Numbered from the stretch's first letter, positions 34,601 to 44,229 are shown. The stretch: DNA of 64,000 nt from Dipteris shenzhenensis (GCA_047967505.1 CM106540.1); one strand, 5' to 3'. Numbers and translations are program-made. The notes: a model not told the origin generated them from the letters alone.

Positions 34601-34649
34601 GGACGCAGATCAAGTTGTCAACGGAAGGCAGATCAACCATCCTGTCCAT
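31626..34649 (-). CDS. PLS-class pentatricopeptide repeat protein, E/E+ type, probable organelle RNA editing factor
   Basis: From ATG 34649 (MDRMVDLPSVDNLICVLQKC) the product has 1,007 residues without an intron. The frame is open upstream to about 34,800 but has no ATG there. It holds eight successive PLS triplets of about 101 residues, marked by VDMYAKCGS, EAQEVFDKLP, NVVSWNTLIAGYAEHG, ALECFEQMQLEG and KACGSIGA. A final divergent set (YTCMVDLLARSGHLHEAEKF) follows, then the E region (WTALLSACKTYGEAEVG, YLLMENIYANAGRWDDV). It stops after GHVPNLDLVLRTCS, so the DYW deaminase domain is absent. PLS-E proteins bind specific transcript sites in plastids or mitochondria and recruit a DYW partner for C-to-U editing. 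No clear targeting peptide follows the chosen ATG. Spliced 5' exons may supply one. Confidence 0.9.
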   Translation of the reverse strand: MDRMVDLPSVDNLICVLQKCRKTKFLMNAKRVHAHIYNNALEAHRTLGNYVVPTLVECGSVSDAQQVFNRLLDRNERSWTSLILGYIQCGQTQHALNLYERMQEDNVHPSTYTHMAVLKACARLKDLERGRESHIKVAQNGFEQNIFVGSTLVDMYSKCGSLSEAREVFDKLPVQNVVSWSALIAGYAEHGHGQEALQCFEQMLLEGISPNFVTLVCVLKACRSIGAIEKGREIHKEMAEKGYVADVSVSNALIDLYAKCGSLLEAQEVFDELPVRDVVSWNTLIAGYAELGFGQEVLQCYEQMQLEHFTPDAVTFVSALKACANIEAIGKGRDIHVEIVQKGFEGDLFVSSTLVDMYAKCRSVAEAREVFDKLQVRNVVSWSSLIAGYAEHGPAQEALKCFEQMQFEGLSPNAVTYVCALKACGSIGAICKGRERHAEVVQKGFDKELFVGSTLVDMYAKCGSLLEAQEVFDNLSDRNAVSWNTLIAGYAEHGPGQEALECFEQMQLDGILPNAVTFICVLKACGNIEAIDMGREIQAEMARKGFERDLCVSTTLIDMYAKCGSMAEAQGVFDKLPARNVVSWNTLIAGYAEHAPSQEVLECFEQMQLECISPTISTFICVLRACGSKGALDKGREVHTDIARNGFGGDLFVANTLVDMYAKCGSLAEAQEVFDKLLDRDVVSWNALISGCAENGSEQEALKCFEQMRLEGISPNAVTFVCALKACGSIGALCKAREVHAEIAGKGVLKDHFVSSTLIDMYAKCGSLSEAQEVFNKLPVQNLWSWNAMIKGYGMNHEGNLAVQCFENMREHGVKPDGITFTCLLAACSRTKLVFKGKEYFKLMREEYGIAPKNEHYTCMVDLLARSGHLHEAEKFLETMRCPPSVETWTALLSACKTYGEAEVGLRCFQQLVQMDAGCAASYLLMENIYANAGRWDDVCKVEDLRQHVGAKKRPASALIELNKKVHEFVVGNNERSEVSAMLEILSARARGEGHVPNLDLVLRTCS

Positions 34650-34925
34650 AATAATAAGTGTCTCATCTAAGCCCAGCAGCTGCCAATCACCTCCCTCTTG
34701 CAATTCTTGGGCATCCGCCTGACCTTGTTTCGCATGCCAACCATATGCTGTGGCCTCCACTTTCGCAAGCCTGTCTGTAACCCCACCCAGTTTGCAACAG
34801 CCTTCTACACGCAGGATTTTTCAGTATGATTAAGCGAATTCTGGAGCTACAGAGACTTACCAGAGACTCGTGGAGCTAACAAACAAAAATTTTGAGTTTA
34901 AAGACTTGATTCAGCTGTCACTTAC

Positions 34926-35273
34926 TTTGTTGTTTCTGTCGTCCCACCATTGACAGGGATCCATGAAGCATTCTTGCCATAAGAGTTCTGTAAGTAACCT
35001 TAGCTCCCTATCTGCAGGAACAAAATTTAAAAAAGTATTACGAGTGCAGTGTGATGATGAAAGATCATAGGTTTGTACAGTAGTCAAACCTGAATTCGAG
35101 TTTGTTGAGGAAGACATCACGGGACTTGTTTTGTGGCGGCCATCTATTGGAGGATCAGGCGGAATAAAGCCCGACACCCTCATTGCAACAACAATCTTGA
35201 TCTCCGCAGTAAAGACATGTTGGCACGGGAGGAAAGGTGCAGGCGAGAGCTGCAGGCATTTGAAGGGCCTCAT
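34926..35273 (-). CDS. Exons with OSB-type PDF motif upstream of the PPR gene
   Basis: Two minus-strand exons join in phase: about 35,273-35,090 (ending TCGAATTCAG before GTTTG) and 35,011-34,926 (after TTCCTGCAG, ending AAA before GTAAGTGA). The 78-nt intron removes a stretch that is also open. The second exon encodes ELLWQECFMDPCQWWDDRNNK. It matches the start of the PDF motif of OSB organellar single-stranded DNA-binding proteins (LWxxFFxNPxxWWDNRxxK). The rest of the motif (PDFKHK) is not found in the next 280 bp. The following acceptor, near 34,798, does not lead into the PPR frame in phase. It is either a truncated OSB gene or the 5' exons of the PPR transcript. Confidence 0.45.
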
Positions 35274-35416
35274 CCTCAGAGCTCAACAGCATCTCCAAAT
35301 TGAGGAGGGTTGGAAGTTTAGCTATGATGGGTTGCTCGTGCGCTTCTGTTCTCCATACTGGTCTTACTTGATTGGATACCCACATGGCGAGGACAACACA
35401 TGAAATAAATTTAAAG

Positions 35417-35555
35417 TTTATGAATATTCAAAAATTACATTAGATAACTAATGCACACGTACACACTCACAATCTCTCCGTTCATGTTTATGAGCATTCT
35501 CCAATTACATTAGATAAATAATGCACACGTACACACTCACAATCTCTCCCTTCAT
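35417..35555 (+). repeat. Tandem duplication of about 69 bp
   Basis: TTACATTAGATAACTAATGCACACGTACACACTCACAATCTCTCC recurs with minor changes (two copies, about 35,436 and 35,505). I see no ORF across it. Confidence 0.85.
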
Positions 35556-35559
35556 GTTT

Positions 35560-36985
35560 TGTATTGCCCCGTGGCTTGTGAGATAGAATCAAGAGTCAAT
35601 TTGTGCCTAGTGAGGGGAGGGTGGCCGGAGCCCTCATCTATTAGCTTGAGCACAAGAAAGGCCTTTAGTTATGCCGTGGATTTTGTTCAAACAGCCTGTA
35701 TTTCTTGTATGCCATCCCTCTCCTATAATTGGCGTAGGCTACATGAGCGCTCTCCAAACCAAGCTAGATAGTTAACCATGTTATGGGGGATAAAACACTA
35801 AATGGCATCCTAACACCAAAGGCTTGGAATCTACAAGGAGGGGTTCTTTTTCTTCATCATCATCTTCATGTTTGTGATGTGGAGATACAAGGGCAATAGA
35901 GAGCTGAATGTAGCCACCAATCGAGTGAATCAACATAACAATCCTACACTTTTTTTGTAATTTGCCTAAACCCATGAAACCACCTTAATTCGGTTCAATT
36001 GGCCTAACATTGGCATCATCAACAACCTATTCTTATTCATGCCAACAATCTAACTTAGTAAGCCTCAATTCAATCATGAGCACTAAAGATCACACATTAT
36101 GCTATCGCTACATTGTGACAATCAAGCCAATGAGAGCAGATAAATCACTCTTATCCATGAGCTTTAAAGATCACACACAATCAAAGATTGCATTATTGTT
36201 ACACTCAAATTTGTGACAATCAAGTTGCTTGTACGAGAGAATAGATAAATATCTTTCAAATATCGACTAGGAAGAGCAAAGAAATAGACCAATTTACTAT
36301 CACAGAGATTTGTTTTGCTGGCATTGCCACTGGGGATCCTTCTGTGCCATTAACATGGAATCTCTGCTAATAGTCCAATGGATGGACCTTTTGGGCCCAA
36401 CAAGCAGACGTAATCTCTCTAGTCGAGATGAATCCAAACCACGGAAAGGAAGCAAGCTGACTTCTATGCTTTCATTTGCAAAGATTAGTCATGTAAGATA
36501 AATGACCGTCTATTATATGGGTTCAAGGAGTTACATAATCACGGACCCTTTTTACATTAATAACATGTGTTAATAACAACTTCACATCATCATGTTATTA
36601 AGAGCTTGGTAACAAGCTGGTGTGCAATGACTTGATAACCTGCAAAAACCTCGACCGGATTTGGCAAAATCTCGCCGAGGCCCACCAAGAAATATGCTTT
36701 TCCCGCCAAGCTCGACGGGAAAACTCAAAAGGTCGTTGGGATAATCAAAAAACCCGACGGGCTATTTATTATATATGGCAGGCCCGCGGCAGGCTCCCTC
36801 ACATTCATCTCCCTACAACCTACTTGTCCTACAGCCTTCAGCCTTCAAGTAAATTTTAAACCTTTATCATTATGTTATTTTGAATTTTAATTTCGTAGTT
36901 TGATTCGACTCTGTGTCATTAATTTGACATAATCACTAGTTAGGTAGTTAATGTAAAATTGTTTGGCCTGATGTCGTACTTTCGA
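35560..36985. other. No confident gene
   Basis: Short ORFs only. Direct repeats GATCACACATTATGC / GATCACACACAATC with GAGC(A/T)(C/T)TAAAG lie at about 36,080-36,180. A GC-richer patch with CTCGACGGG and CCCGACGGGC lies at 36,640-36,800 and contains TATTTATTATATATGG, a TATA-like run that could drive the plus-strand kinase unit downstream. Confidence 0.3.
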
Positions 36986-36989
36986 CATA

Positions 36990-37445
36990 TCAGGTTGTTC
37001 AAAAATACCATAATTAGTAAAGTAGTAGGCCATATATATGGTACCTAGCTATCGGCCCTTTGTCGTTCATTCGACAAGATGGGTCGTTCGCATAGGTATG
37101 TTACTCTCCTCGGTACTTGGTCGTCTTTTCGACTGTGTGTGTCGTTGAGATGTAACACCTTCCTTTCCAACCAATATCTAGGTATAGTTCGGCACTTTGT
37201 CATTTATTCGACTGCGTGTGTCGTTCTTAGAAGTATGCACTACAAGGTAGAAGTGGACTTGGCACTTGGTCGTTTAGTCGGCTGTGTGTGTCATTTCTGG
37301 GGAGTGGGGAGTTATGTAGGGTTTGTTTAAGTTATGTAGGATTTTGGCACTTGGTCGTTTATTCGATCGTTTATGTCGTTACACTAGGTTTGTCTCTATG
37401 CGAGAGCTCGGCACTTTGTCGTTCATTCGGCATTTGTGTCATCTC
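36990..37445 (+). repeat. Degenerate repeats: GGCACTTnGTCGTTnATTCGAC
   Basis: About six copies at 37,055, 37,110, 37,190, 37,260, 37,345 and 37,410, often followed by TGTGTGTGTCGTT. The spacing is 55-85 bp. The core GTCG-n5-CGAC is a short palindrome. The array lies 330-780 bp upstream of the kinase-like ORF. Confidence 0.75.
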
Positions 37446-37775
37446 TCCTTGCATTCTCATTCTCGTGCGTACACTGTAGTGACATCGGACAATGCACATT
37501 CCATCTACAATCTACATCTACACGAGCAATTTGTGCTTGATGCTCACGTGCATGCGAAATGAACTCATTTATATTTTCTTCTTTAAAGAATGATGTGACC
37601 AACTAACTTTCTCTCTCTACATGCTTTGTACTATGTACATGTTTTAATTTTTATATAGTGTATGTGTACGTGTTTACTATGCTTATGTTTTGACATCCTT
37701 GTTTTCTTGCCTACAACAATCTTGTTATCAAGAAGCACGCTCTTTGTCTCATTGTCAATTGGTCTTGTATGCAGA

Positions 37776-39214
37776 ATGGGTGATGTCAGTTACAGGATAG
37801 ATGAGAGAAGGGATGTGATGAGAGCTCTTAGGTTGGAGCTAGTCAATGAGATTAGTCACATGTTGCTGACTGCTATTGAGAGCACCATTCAGAATGCTAC
37901 ATCACTCGATGACTTCACTCATGCAATACTGAGTGCAGCAAAGATGCGACTTCAAGGAGAGGGAAAAGGAAATTTGAAGAAGGCAAGATTATGGTGCCCA
38001 GAATTGGTCAAACACATGTGTCTCAATGTCATTGTGGAAATGTCACTAAGTGTGTCATTGACCTAGGACTCCAACAACCAACTGAAGATATGGAAAGAAT
38101 ATCTTTATGGGATGCTCAATGGGCAGAGGAGAAGCGTCAGAGAAGGAGAGCAAAGGAGATTGAGTCGCAGTTGTCGTTGAGCAAACGTCTGCACAAAGCA
38201 TTAAATGAATGTGGTAGAGGTGGCGAGAGAGAGTCACGTGTTGTAAGAGAATCATCAGGTGATACAGGGGGGTTTGGACACTTGCAACGGACCACAAGAA
38301 ACAATGATTGTATGGTGATCATTGTAGTGCCATACGATGCTATAGTATGGCAAGAAGAGATTGGGAAGGGTGCATACGGAGCTTGTCACAAGGTCCAGTT
38401 CACTGGAGTTTGTTACTTTCCTAGTCATCTAACATACTATGCAAAGAAATACTTAGCAAGGTCCATAGGGAAACAGTTTGAGGCTTTTGACATTGAACAA
38501 GTGATGCAAGTACTGCACCCTTGTCTCGTTCATTGCATAGGTAAGACAGGCGAGACTCCAGGAGTAACTATCTTTCCATATTTCAATGGTGGTACCCTAA
38601 GGAATATTGTGATGCAATTACCTTTTCGCAAAGGTACATATAGGGATGCACATCTCAAGTTGAAGCAAGGAGGAGTGATCAGAAATCTGTGGGAGGACCC
38701 AAAGATTGAAGCTAATGACATGGCTGGATTACAGGGGTTTCTAGACCATATTCCCACAATTGTGTACGCCCTTGTGGATGCAGTGTCTGTTTCTCATACG
38801 GCAGGGATCGTACATTGCGATCTACATGCTGCAAATATTGTACTGGACTTTATGAGAGACCACTACCCCAGAGTAGGTGTCATTGATTGGGGTCTCATGC
38901 TAAAGGCCGGTGAGACTAAACCGGCTTCTAATTTTATTACTAGGCCCCAGGGAATGCATGAGGTAGAGTATTCCCTTTGCTTGATGATATATACTCTCTG
39001 GTTGGATCATCAAGCAAATGTTCACTTTTGGAAAGAGTATTTGGATGTATATGTGAAAGTAGACTACCGCTTGCATACAAATTTTGTTCGAATGTCTCGT
39101 ATAGATATTATTGCGGATCTTATGTTGGAAAAGAAGGCAACTGCACGTGCTGCTATGATTGGTGTGAGAGAACGAATGGGAGGGATGCATAGGTGTACGC
39201 ATGGGGATGCATGA
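37776..39214 (+). pseudogene. Protein-kinase-fold gene, one frameshift, probably transposon-borne
   Basis: ATG 37776 follows an acceptor-like TGTATGCAG. The first frame (to about 37,975) encodes a helical N-terminal part (LRLELVNEISHMLL). A single-base shift leads to the second frame, which starts inside GKIMVPRIGQTHVSQCHCGN and runs to TGA/TAA after 39,211. The kinase core shows a glycine loop (EIGKGAYGACHKVQF), the ATP lysine (YYAKKYL), a hinge region (GVTIFPYFNGGTL), the catalytic loop HCDLHAANIVLDF and the metal site IDWGL in place of DFG. RPQG may stand for APE. Asp, Asn and Lys are all present, so activity is possible. HCDLH and DWG are atypical for plant receptor kinases. The substrate is unknown. 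Confidence 0.65.
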
Positions 39215-39217
39215 ATG

Positions 39218-39219
39218 CG

Positions 39220-39255
<36 letters not shown>
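39218..39255 (+). repeat. (GA)n microsatellite
   Basis: About 19 GA units directly after the kinase-like stop codon. Confidence 0.95.
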
Positions 39256-39257
<2 letters not shown>

Positions 39258-39704
39258 ATTTTTATAAACTAGTAAATATAATCAACTCTTGCGTATATAA
39301 GTAAGAACTAGGAAATGCAATGATGAGGAGCATACTCAGGTCAACTAGGTTGGAAGATATGATAATTTGTGGTTGTATATTTTGTTCTTGTGGACCATCA
39401 ATAGGGCTACAACATTGAAGCATGTCTTGTCTCATCATGTATGCACACATGGAGGTGCATCCATAGTTGGTCATGCGATCAATGATTGAGATGAGCCCAA
39501 GGCTATAGTTGGACATGTTGTATTTGAATTACAATGAACATATATTTGTCCTGGGCATTGAATTACAATGAACATATATTTGTACTGGACATTGAATAGC
39601 TACCATGCCTGTGGCACTATCTTATTCATGTACTTGTGTTTGTGTATTCAACTTTTCATCAATTGAAGTTTGTGTTTATGTTTTAAGCTTGTTATCTTTG
39701 CATG

Positions 39705-40085
39705 ATGCTCATTGTTTTAAATTTAATTGGTATAGACGAGTGCGGATTAAATTATTTAAATCGTATTGTTTAATTGGTATCCAATTGTTTTAAATTTCTA
39801 TTGTTTAAATGGTATTTAAATGGATGCTCATTGTTTTAAGATTAATTGGTATTTAATTGTTTTAAATTTATATTATTTAATTAGTATCCAATTGTTTTAA
39901 ATTTCTATTATTTAAATTAAATTGTTTAAATGGTATTTAAATGGACGCTCATTGTTTTAAGATTAATTGGTATATCCAATTGTTTTAAATTTGTATTGTT
40001 TAAATGGTATTTAAATGGACGCTCATTGTTTTAAGATTAATTGATATTTAATTGTTTTAAATTTCTATTGTTTAATTTTTATCAC
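39705..40085 (+). repeat. AT-rich minisatellite
   Basis: GGTATTTAAATGGACGCTCA and TTGTTTTAAGATTAATTGG recur at about 39,811, 39,932 and 40,007, mixed with CAATTGTTTTAAATTTCTATT. The spacing is irregular (75-120 bp). It separates the kinase-like ORF from its partner. Confidence 0.85.
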
Positions 40086-40159
40086 ATATTTGCTTGTCTA
40101 TTGAACATTATGTCGTTTTGTTCTATAGACACCTATCATCACAATACACGCATACTTCC

Positions 40160-40873
40160 ATGGCTGAAGAACAGGACCTCGGACGTAACAGAGATAGGGG
40201 AAAAAGACAATTGACTAGAGAGGAATTGGAAGAGGAGGTTGCAACAAAGGAGAGAGCTCAAAAAGCATTCGAGCGAATGCAAGTCTTAGCCCTAGGGATG
40301 GATCCAACCGGAGCGGCTCGTGTTGCTACCAGAACTAGCAAGTGGGCCAACCCTGCGTCCCTTCAGTGGAAGGAAATCAAGAAGCAGGTTTCCATTGAAG
40401 ATGTGTGTTCAATATGGCCGGTGTCATTGAGCGAGTCTCGAAAGGGATGATGGAAGGTGGATAAGTGCACGAATGATGAGATAAAGGCAAACGCTGAGAG
40501 GATCTACCTCGAAGTGTTTGAACATCCCCTTCATCATGCCAATTGCTCGTTATTCTTTGCGAAAATGTTATACATGCAATTTGTCCGAGGCTAGTGCGTG
40601 GACTTCAGCTCTAAAGAGGTTGTTCACAATGTACATGATATCAGGAGGGATATTGTCACATTCACACAGGAAGAGCTGAATCTAGCGCTTCAAGGAGCTG
40701 CCTTAGAGTTGAAGGTACATGCAGATTCTCTCCTCGAGAGGTTGAGCCAATAGGAGACAGAAGCGAAGAGGTGGCATGAGTTTGCACAAAGTCAAATGCC
40801 ACCTCATCCACAAGCTGGACATGAAGGCATGGTGTAAATGGAGCACTTTGGTTCAGTTGGACGTTGCCGATAG
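40160..40873 (+). pseudogene. Unrecognised ORF next to the kinase-like gene, decayed
   Basis: From ATG 40160, with CCATGGC context and an acceptor-like TTCTATAG upstream, one frame is protein-like for about 237 codons. It runs MAEEQDLGRNRDRGKRQLTR, then an acidic helix, MDPTGAARVATRTSKWANP, after TGA WKVDKCTNDEIKANAERIYL, after TAG VDFSSKEVVHNVHDIRRDIV, and after TAG ETEAKRWHEFAQSQMPPHP. The stops are TGA 40448, TAG 40592, TAG 40751 and TAA 40835. All are in one frame and each is one C-to-T change from CGA, CAG or CAA. There is no frameshift. The highly charged helical composition resembles accessory proteins of transposons. Family unknown. Confidence 0.45.
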
Positions 40874-40984
40874 TCATTGTAGCTAGTGATGGAGAGGCTT
40901 GAAGGAGCTTTAGAACTCTTTGTCTCTCCCCAAGTTCTCTCTCAACCTTGCAGAGTGCTCAAAAGAAGAATGAACTCTCACAAG

Positions 40985-41025
<41 letters not shown>

Positions 41026-41225
41026 ATCTCTCGAAGAAGATGAATGAAGAACTCTCAACAAATGGAATGTCACAAGGAATCTATCTCTCACAAACACTCA
41101 AGAGAAGGAACTAAAATCTCTCAATCTCTCATGGACAAAAATTCCTCTCAAATGGATCGAAATTTCTCCATCACTCAACGGAAGTGAAAGAACACTCAAT
41201 CTCACAATCTCTCTCTCTCTCTCAA
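40985..41225 (+). repeat. (CT)n microsatellites in copia 2-type leader
   Basis: CTCTCTCT runs at about 40,988-41,024 and 41,209-41,222 lie in sequence that would be the 5' leader of a minus-strand copia element. Confidence 0.85.
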
Positions 41226-41256
41226 GAATTGCAATGCCTCAGTGGAAGGCAAGGGA

Positions 41257-41268
41257 GCTCTGATACCA
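41257..41268 (-). promoter_or_regulatory. Primer-binding site of a copia 2 remnant
   Basis: On the minus strand TGGTATCAGAGC directly abuts the LTR. It is complementary to initiator tRNA-Met, as in copia 1. Confidence 0.85.
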
Positions 41269-41531
41269 TGACAAAATATGAAGAGGGGAGAGGAGAAGAG
41301 TGGAGATGAGGAGAGAGGGCATAGCTAGAGAGCACACCACAAATGACTAACTGTACACTAGATTTAGTTGAAAAAATAGAATATATACAAACCCATTTAG
41401 GGTTAGGGTTAGGGTTAGGGGATCTAACCCTTTCCTTTATAGCACTCTATAAGGTTAGTGCTATGCACATATGATCATGTGATGGTGCTATGCACACATG
41501 ATCACATGATGTTGAGCGTGAACTCTCAACA
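41269..41531 (-). repeat. copia 2-family 5' LTR remnant
   Basis: 263 bp, TGACAAAATATG to CTCAACA on the plus strand. It is nearly identical to 56,598-56,854, which is 6 bp shorter because it has one GGGTTA unit fewer. Since the primer-binding site lies at its left, this is the 5' LTR of a minus-strand element whose coding part has been lost. It contains a telomere-like (GGGTTA) run. Confidence 0.9.
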
Positions 41532-41534
41532 CCC

Positions 41535-41805
41535 CTACTACTTTTTCCTCCTCCTCCCTCCTCCCACATGCGTCCTCCTCCTCCCCCCCTTGCTGCTTTT
41601 TCCTACTCCTCCTCCTCCCTCATGCTGATCCATGCTCATCTTCCCTCATGCTCATGCCTACTCCTCCTTCCTCCTACTCATGCAAGCTCCTCTTGCCTCA
41701 TGCTCATGCCTGCTCCTATTGCTTCTACTCATGTGTATTCGTCTGCCTTCATCCTCACACCTAGTCCTCCGCTTGCTTCTCCTCCCTCGTAATCATTCAT
41801 GGTCC
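41535..41805 (+). repeat. CTCCTCC / CATGCTCATGC low-complexity tract
   Basis: Irregular units of TACTCCTCCTCCTCC and CCTCATGCTCATGCC. ORFs here are Ser/Pro/Leu-rich artefacts. Confidence 0.8.
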
Positions 41806-42950
41806 TTCTCATCCCTCCTCAAACATCACCTACCTTCTATCATGGCCTATCACAGTCTCTGTAAACTCTGTGACTATTGATGGCACCATTTGTGGAGATC
41901 TCCCATGTTACCATGTGACCGTACAATTGCAGGATCGATATGTGATCCATGATTGTTTTTTTCAAGAAAAGAAGCATCTTGAACCTCAGTAGGTGCTCTA
42001 AAGAGGAGAATATGAGATAAAATGTTAATTTCATAGTGTTTCAATGTAATTTCCTACTTTTGATTATCCACAGTGGTGCATTGCTTTTGCTAAGGTTCCC
42101 TTAGTTGTTCTTTCAAGACCTTCATGGAGGATGATATGAGAATGGTGGGCATGGATAATAAGGACTCTTCATATCGAAAGACACAAAGTCATGCATGAGC
42201 AAGTTGTTTTGGAGGTGATGTAGGACTTGAAGGGAATGGTGATGCAAACGAGATGTCTCGAGCTTGTGATGTTGCTAATGTAAATCTTGAAGCTCAAAAT
42301 TTTATTGAAGAAGAAGAATTCACATGATGCATTACATCTATTTAAATTTAAATTTCTAAAATGATGTTTCTTCATGTGTGTAGCAGCAAGTCGGAATGGA
42401 GAATCTGTCCATTTGGAACAAGAAGGCATGGAGAATTCACAATATTGACCCAAGGCAACCTACGTGATCCATTCCAATGTGTTGTACATGAGATTATAAG
42501 GACTTACAAGTTGAATGTGAGATTCCAAATAGCATAGCAGTCTTTCTAAGGACTTAGTCAAGGATTCAAAGACCCTATTATTGGTGTATTAGAGTTAAAG
42601 AAGAAGAGAAACAGGCTATGAAGCCTCTTTGTAATACAATTTGAAATACAAACACCTATCTCTAATAATATTCTTCTATCTAAAGAAAAAAAAATTCATG
42701 TATCTATGGCTAAATGGTGAATCTTTTGTTATGTCTATTTTAATTATCTGTTGTTTTTAATATTGCATCTTTTTTTATATCAGCTTGCACACAAAAGTTA
42801 TATCACATTTTGATGTAACTTACAAGTCAATAAAATGTTGTTTGCCAAATTTGTCCATTCCAATACATATGTAGAAGGGATTGACCATGGCACCACATTG
42901 ATTAGATGGAGTGTTTAAAAACCAAAATTTGAGATTTTCCTACATCACCT
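41806..42950. other. No confident gene
   Basis: Only short ORFs on both strands. Ordinary AT-rich sequence without visible repeats, apart from a 9-A run near 42,683. Confidence 0.35.
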
Positions 42951-43007
42951 TGTAAAGGATTGATGCATTTCATGTTTTTCTACAAAGAAATATAGATTTT
43001 GAAAGGG

Positions 43008-43325
43008 TAGATGAAGAAATTTGACAACTTTGGCCATTTCAATGTCAATTTTTAGCAAAAGTAGGAGGAATTTGATCGTGGCAGAGAAGGCAAAGTTGGT
43101 CGGGACATCATGGGGTGTCCAAAAATTCCAAAACCCACCATGGCACAAATTTGGCCATTTGGACACCCTCCAAATGGCCAAATTCGCGCCGTGGTGGGTT
43201 TTGGCATTTTTGGACATCCCATGACATCCCGACCAGCTTTGTCTTCAGTGTCGTGGTCGAATTCCTTCAACATTTGCCAAAAATGGACATTGGAATGGCC
43301 CAAATTGTCAAATTCCTTCATCTAC
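43008..43325. repeat. Foldback (long inverted repeat) element A
   Basis: Two arms of about 155 bp meet at a 7-base loop around 43,166 (CCATTTGG, ACACCCT, CCAAATGG). The outer ends are GTAGATGAAG and CTTCATCTAC. The arms match at roughly 80 percent by eye. ORFs on either strand are mirror shadows. The transcript would form a near-perfect hairpin. Confidence 0.9.
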
Positions 43326-43879
43326 CTAATTGAAATCCATGTGTCTTTATAGATGCATCAACTTCAACATAGATAAACATGGAAAAGAAAATATTTACAA
43401 AGTAACTTAGCAAATGATGCATGGTCAATATGACAACTTATGTGCCTTGTAGCACAGCTTTGGTAAGACCCTTAGGCAATATATTCTCTATATAATTTCT
43501 TGCACTTTGGAGGAAACTTGTAGGTTGGCTATGTTAATGTAATTTTTAATTTAATCTAGAAGACTTTGATCTTCCACCACATCACCTTGTAAATTTTCAT
43601 TTTCTTTGTTTATCTTGCCTTTGGAGCCACCTTTTAGGTTAGCTATGTCAATGAAATATTTGATTTCATATCACTGAATCACCTTGAAATAATTTGATGC
43701 ATTACATGAGAAAATATATATTTTGAAGAGGAATCGAAAATTTTCTATGCTTTCTTAGTCATGGAGGTTAGCTATGTCCATGTATCTTTTATTTTAATTT
43801 TTAGGTTTGCTATTATATCACCTTGTAAAGGATTGATGCACTTCATGATTTCCTATGAAGAAATATAGATTTTGAAGAA

Positions 43880-44215
43880 GTAGATGAAGGAGTTTGACAA
43901 CTTCGGCCATTTTCATGTCCATTTTTGGCAAATAAAGGAGGAATTTTACCACGGCGCAGAAGGCAAAGTTGGTCAGGACATCATGGGGTGTCCAAAAATG
44001 CATAAACCCACCACGGCGCAAATTTGGCCATCTATCAGGACATCATGGGGTGTCCAAAAATGCACAAACTCGCCACGGTGCGAATTTGGCATCCAAATGG
44101 CCAAATTTGTGCCGTGGCAAGTTTGTGCATTTTTGGACACCCCATGGTGTCCTGACCAACTTTACCTTTTGCACCATGGTCAGATTCCTCCTACATTTGC
44201 CAAAATTACCAAACT
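43880..44215. repeat. Foldback element B, related to A, with an arm duplication
   Basis: It starts GTAGATGAAGGAGTTTGAC, shares the flank AAGGATTGATGCA-n-TTCATG...ATATAGATTTTGAA with element A, and folds around about 44,093. The segment TCAGGACATCATGGGGTGTC occurs twice in the left arm (about 43,973 and 44,035), so part of the left arm was duplicated. The right arm carries GTGCCGTGGCAAG and GACACCCCATGGTGTCCTGA. Confidence 0.85.
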
Positions 44216-44229
44216 TGGTCGAGAGTATT

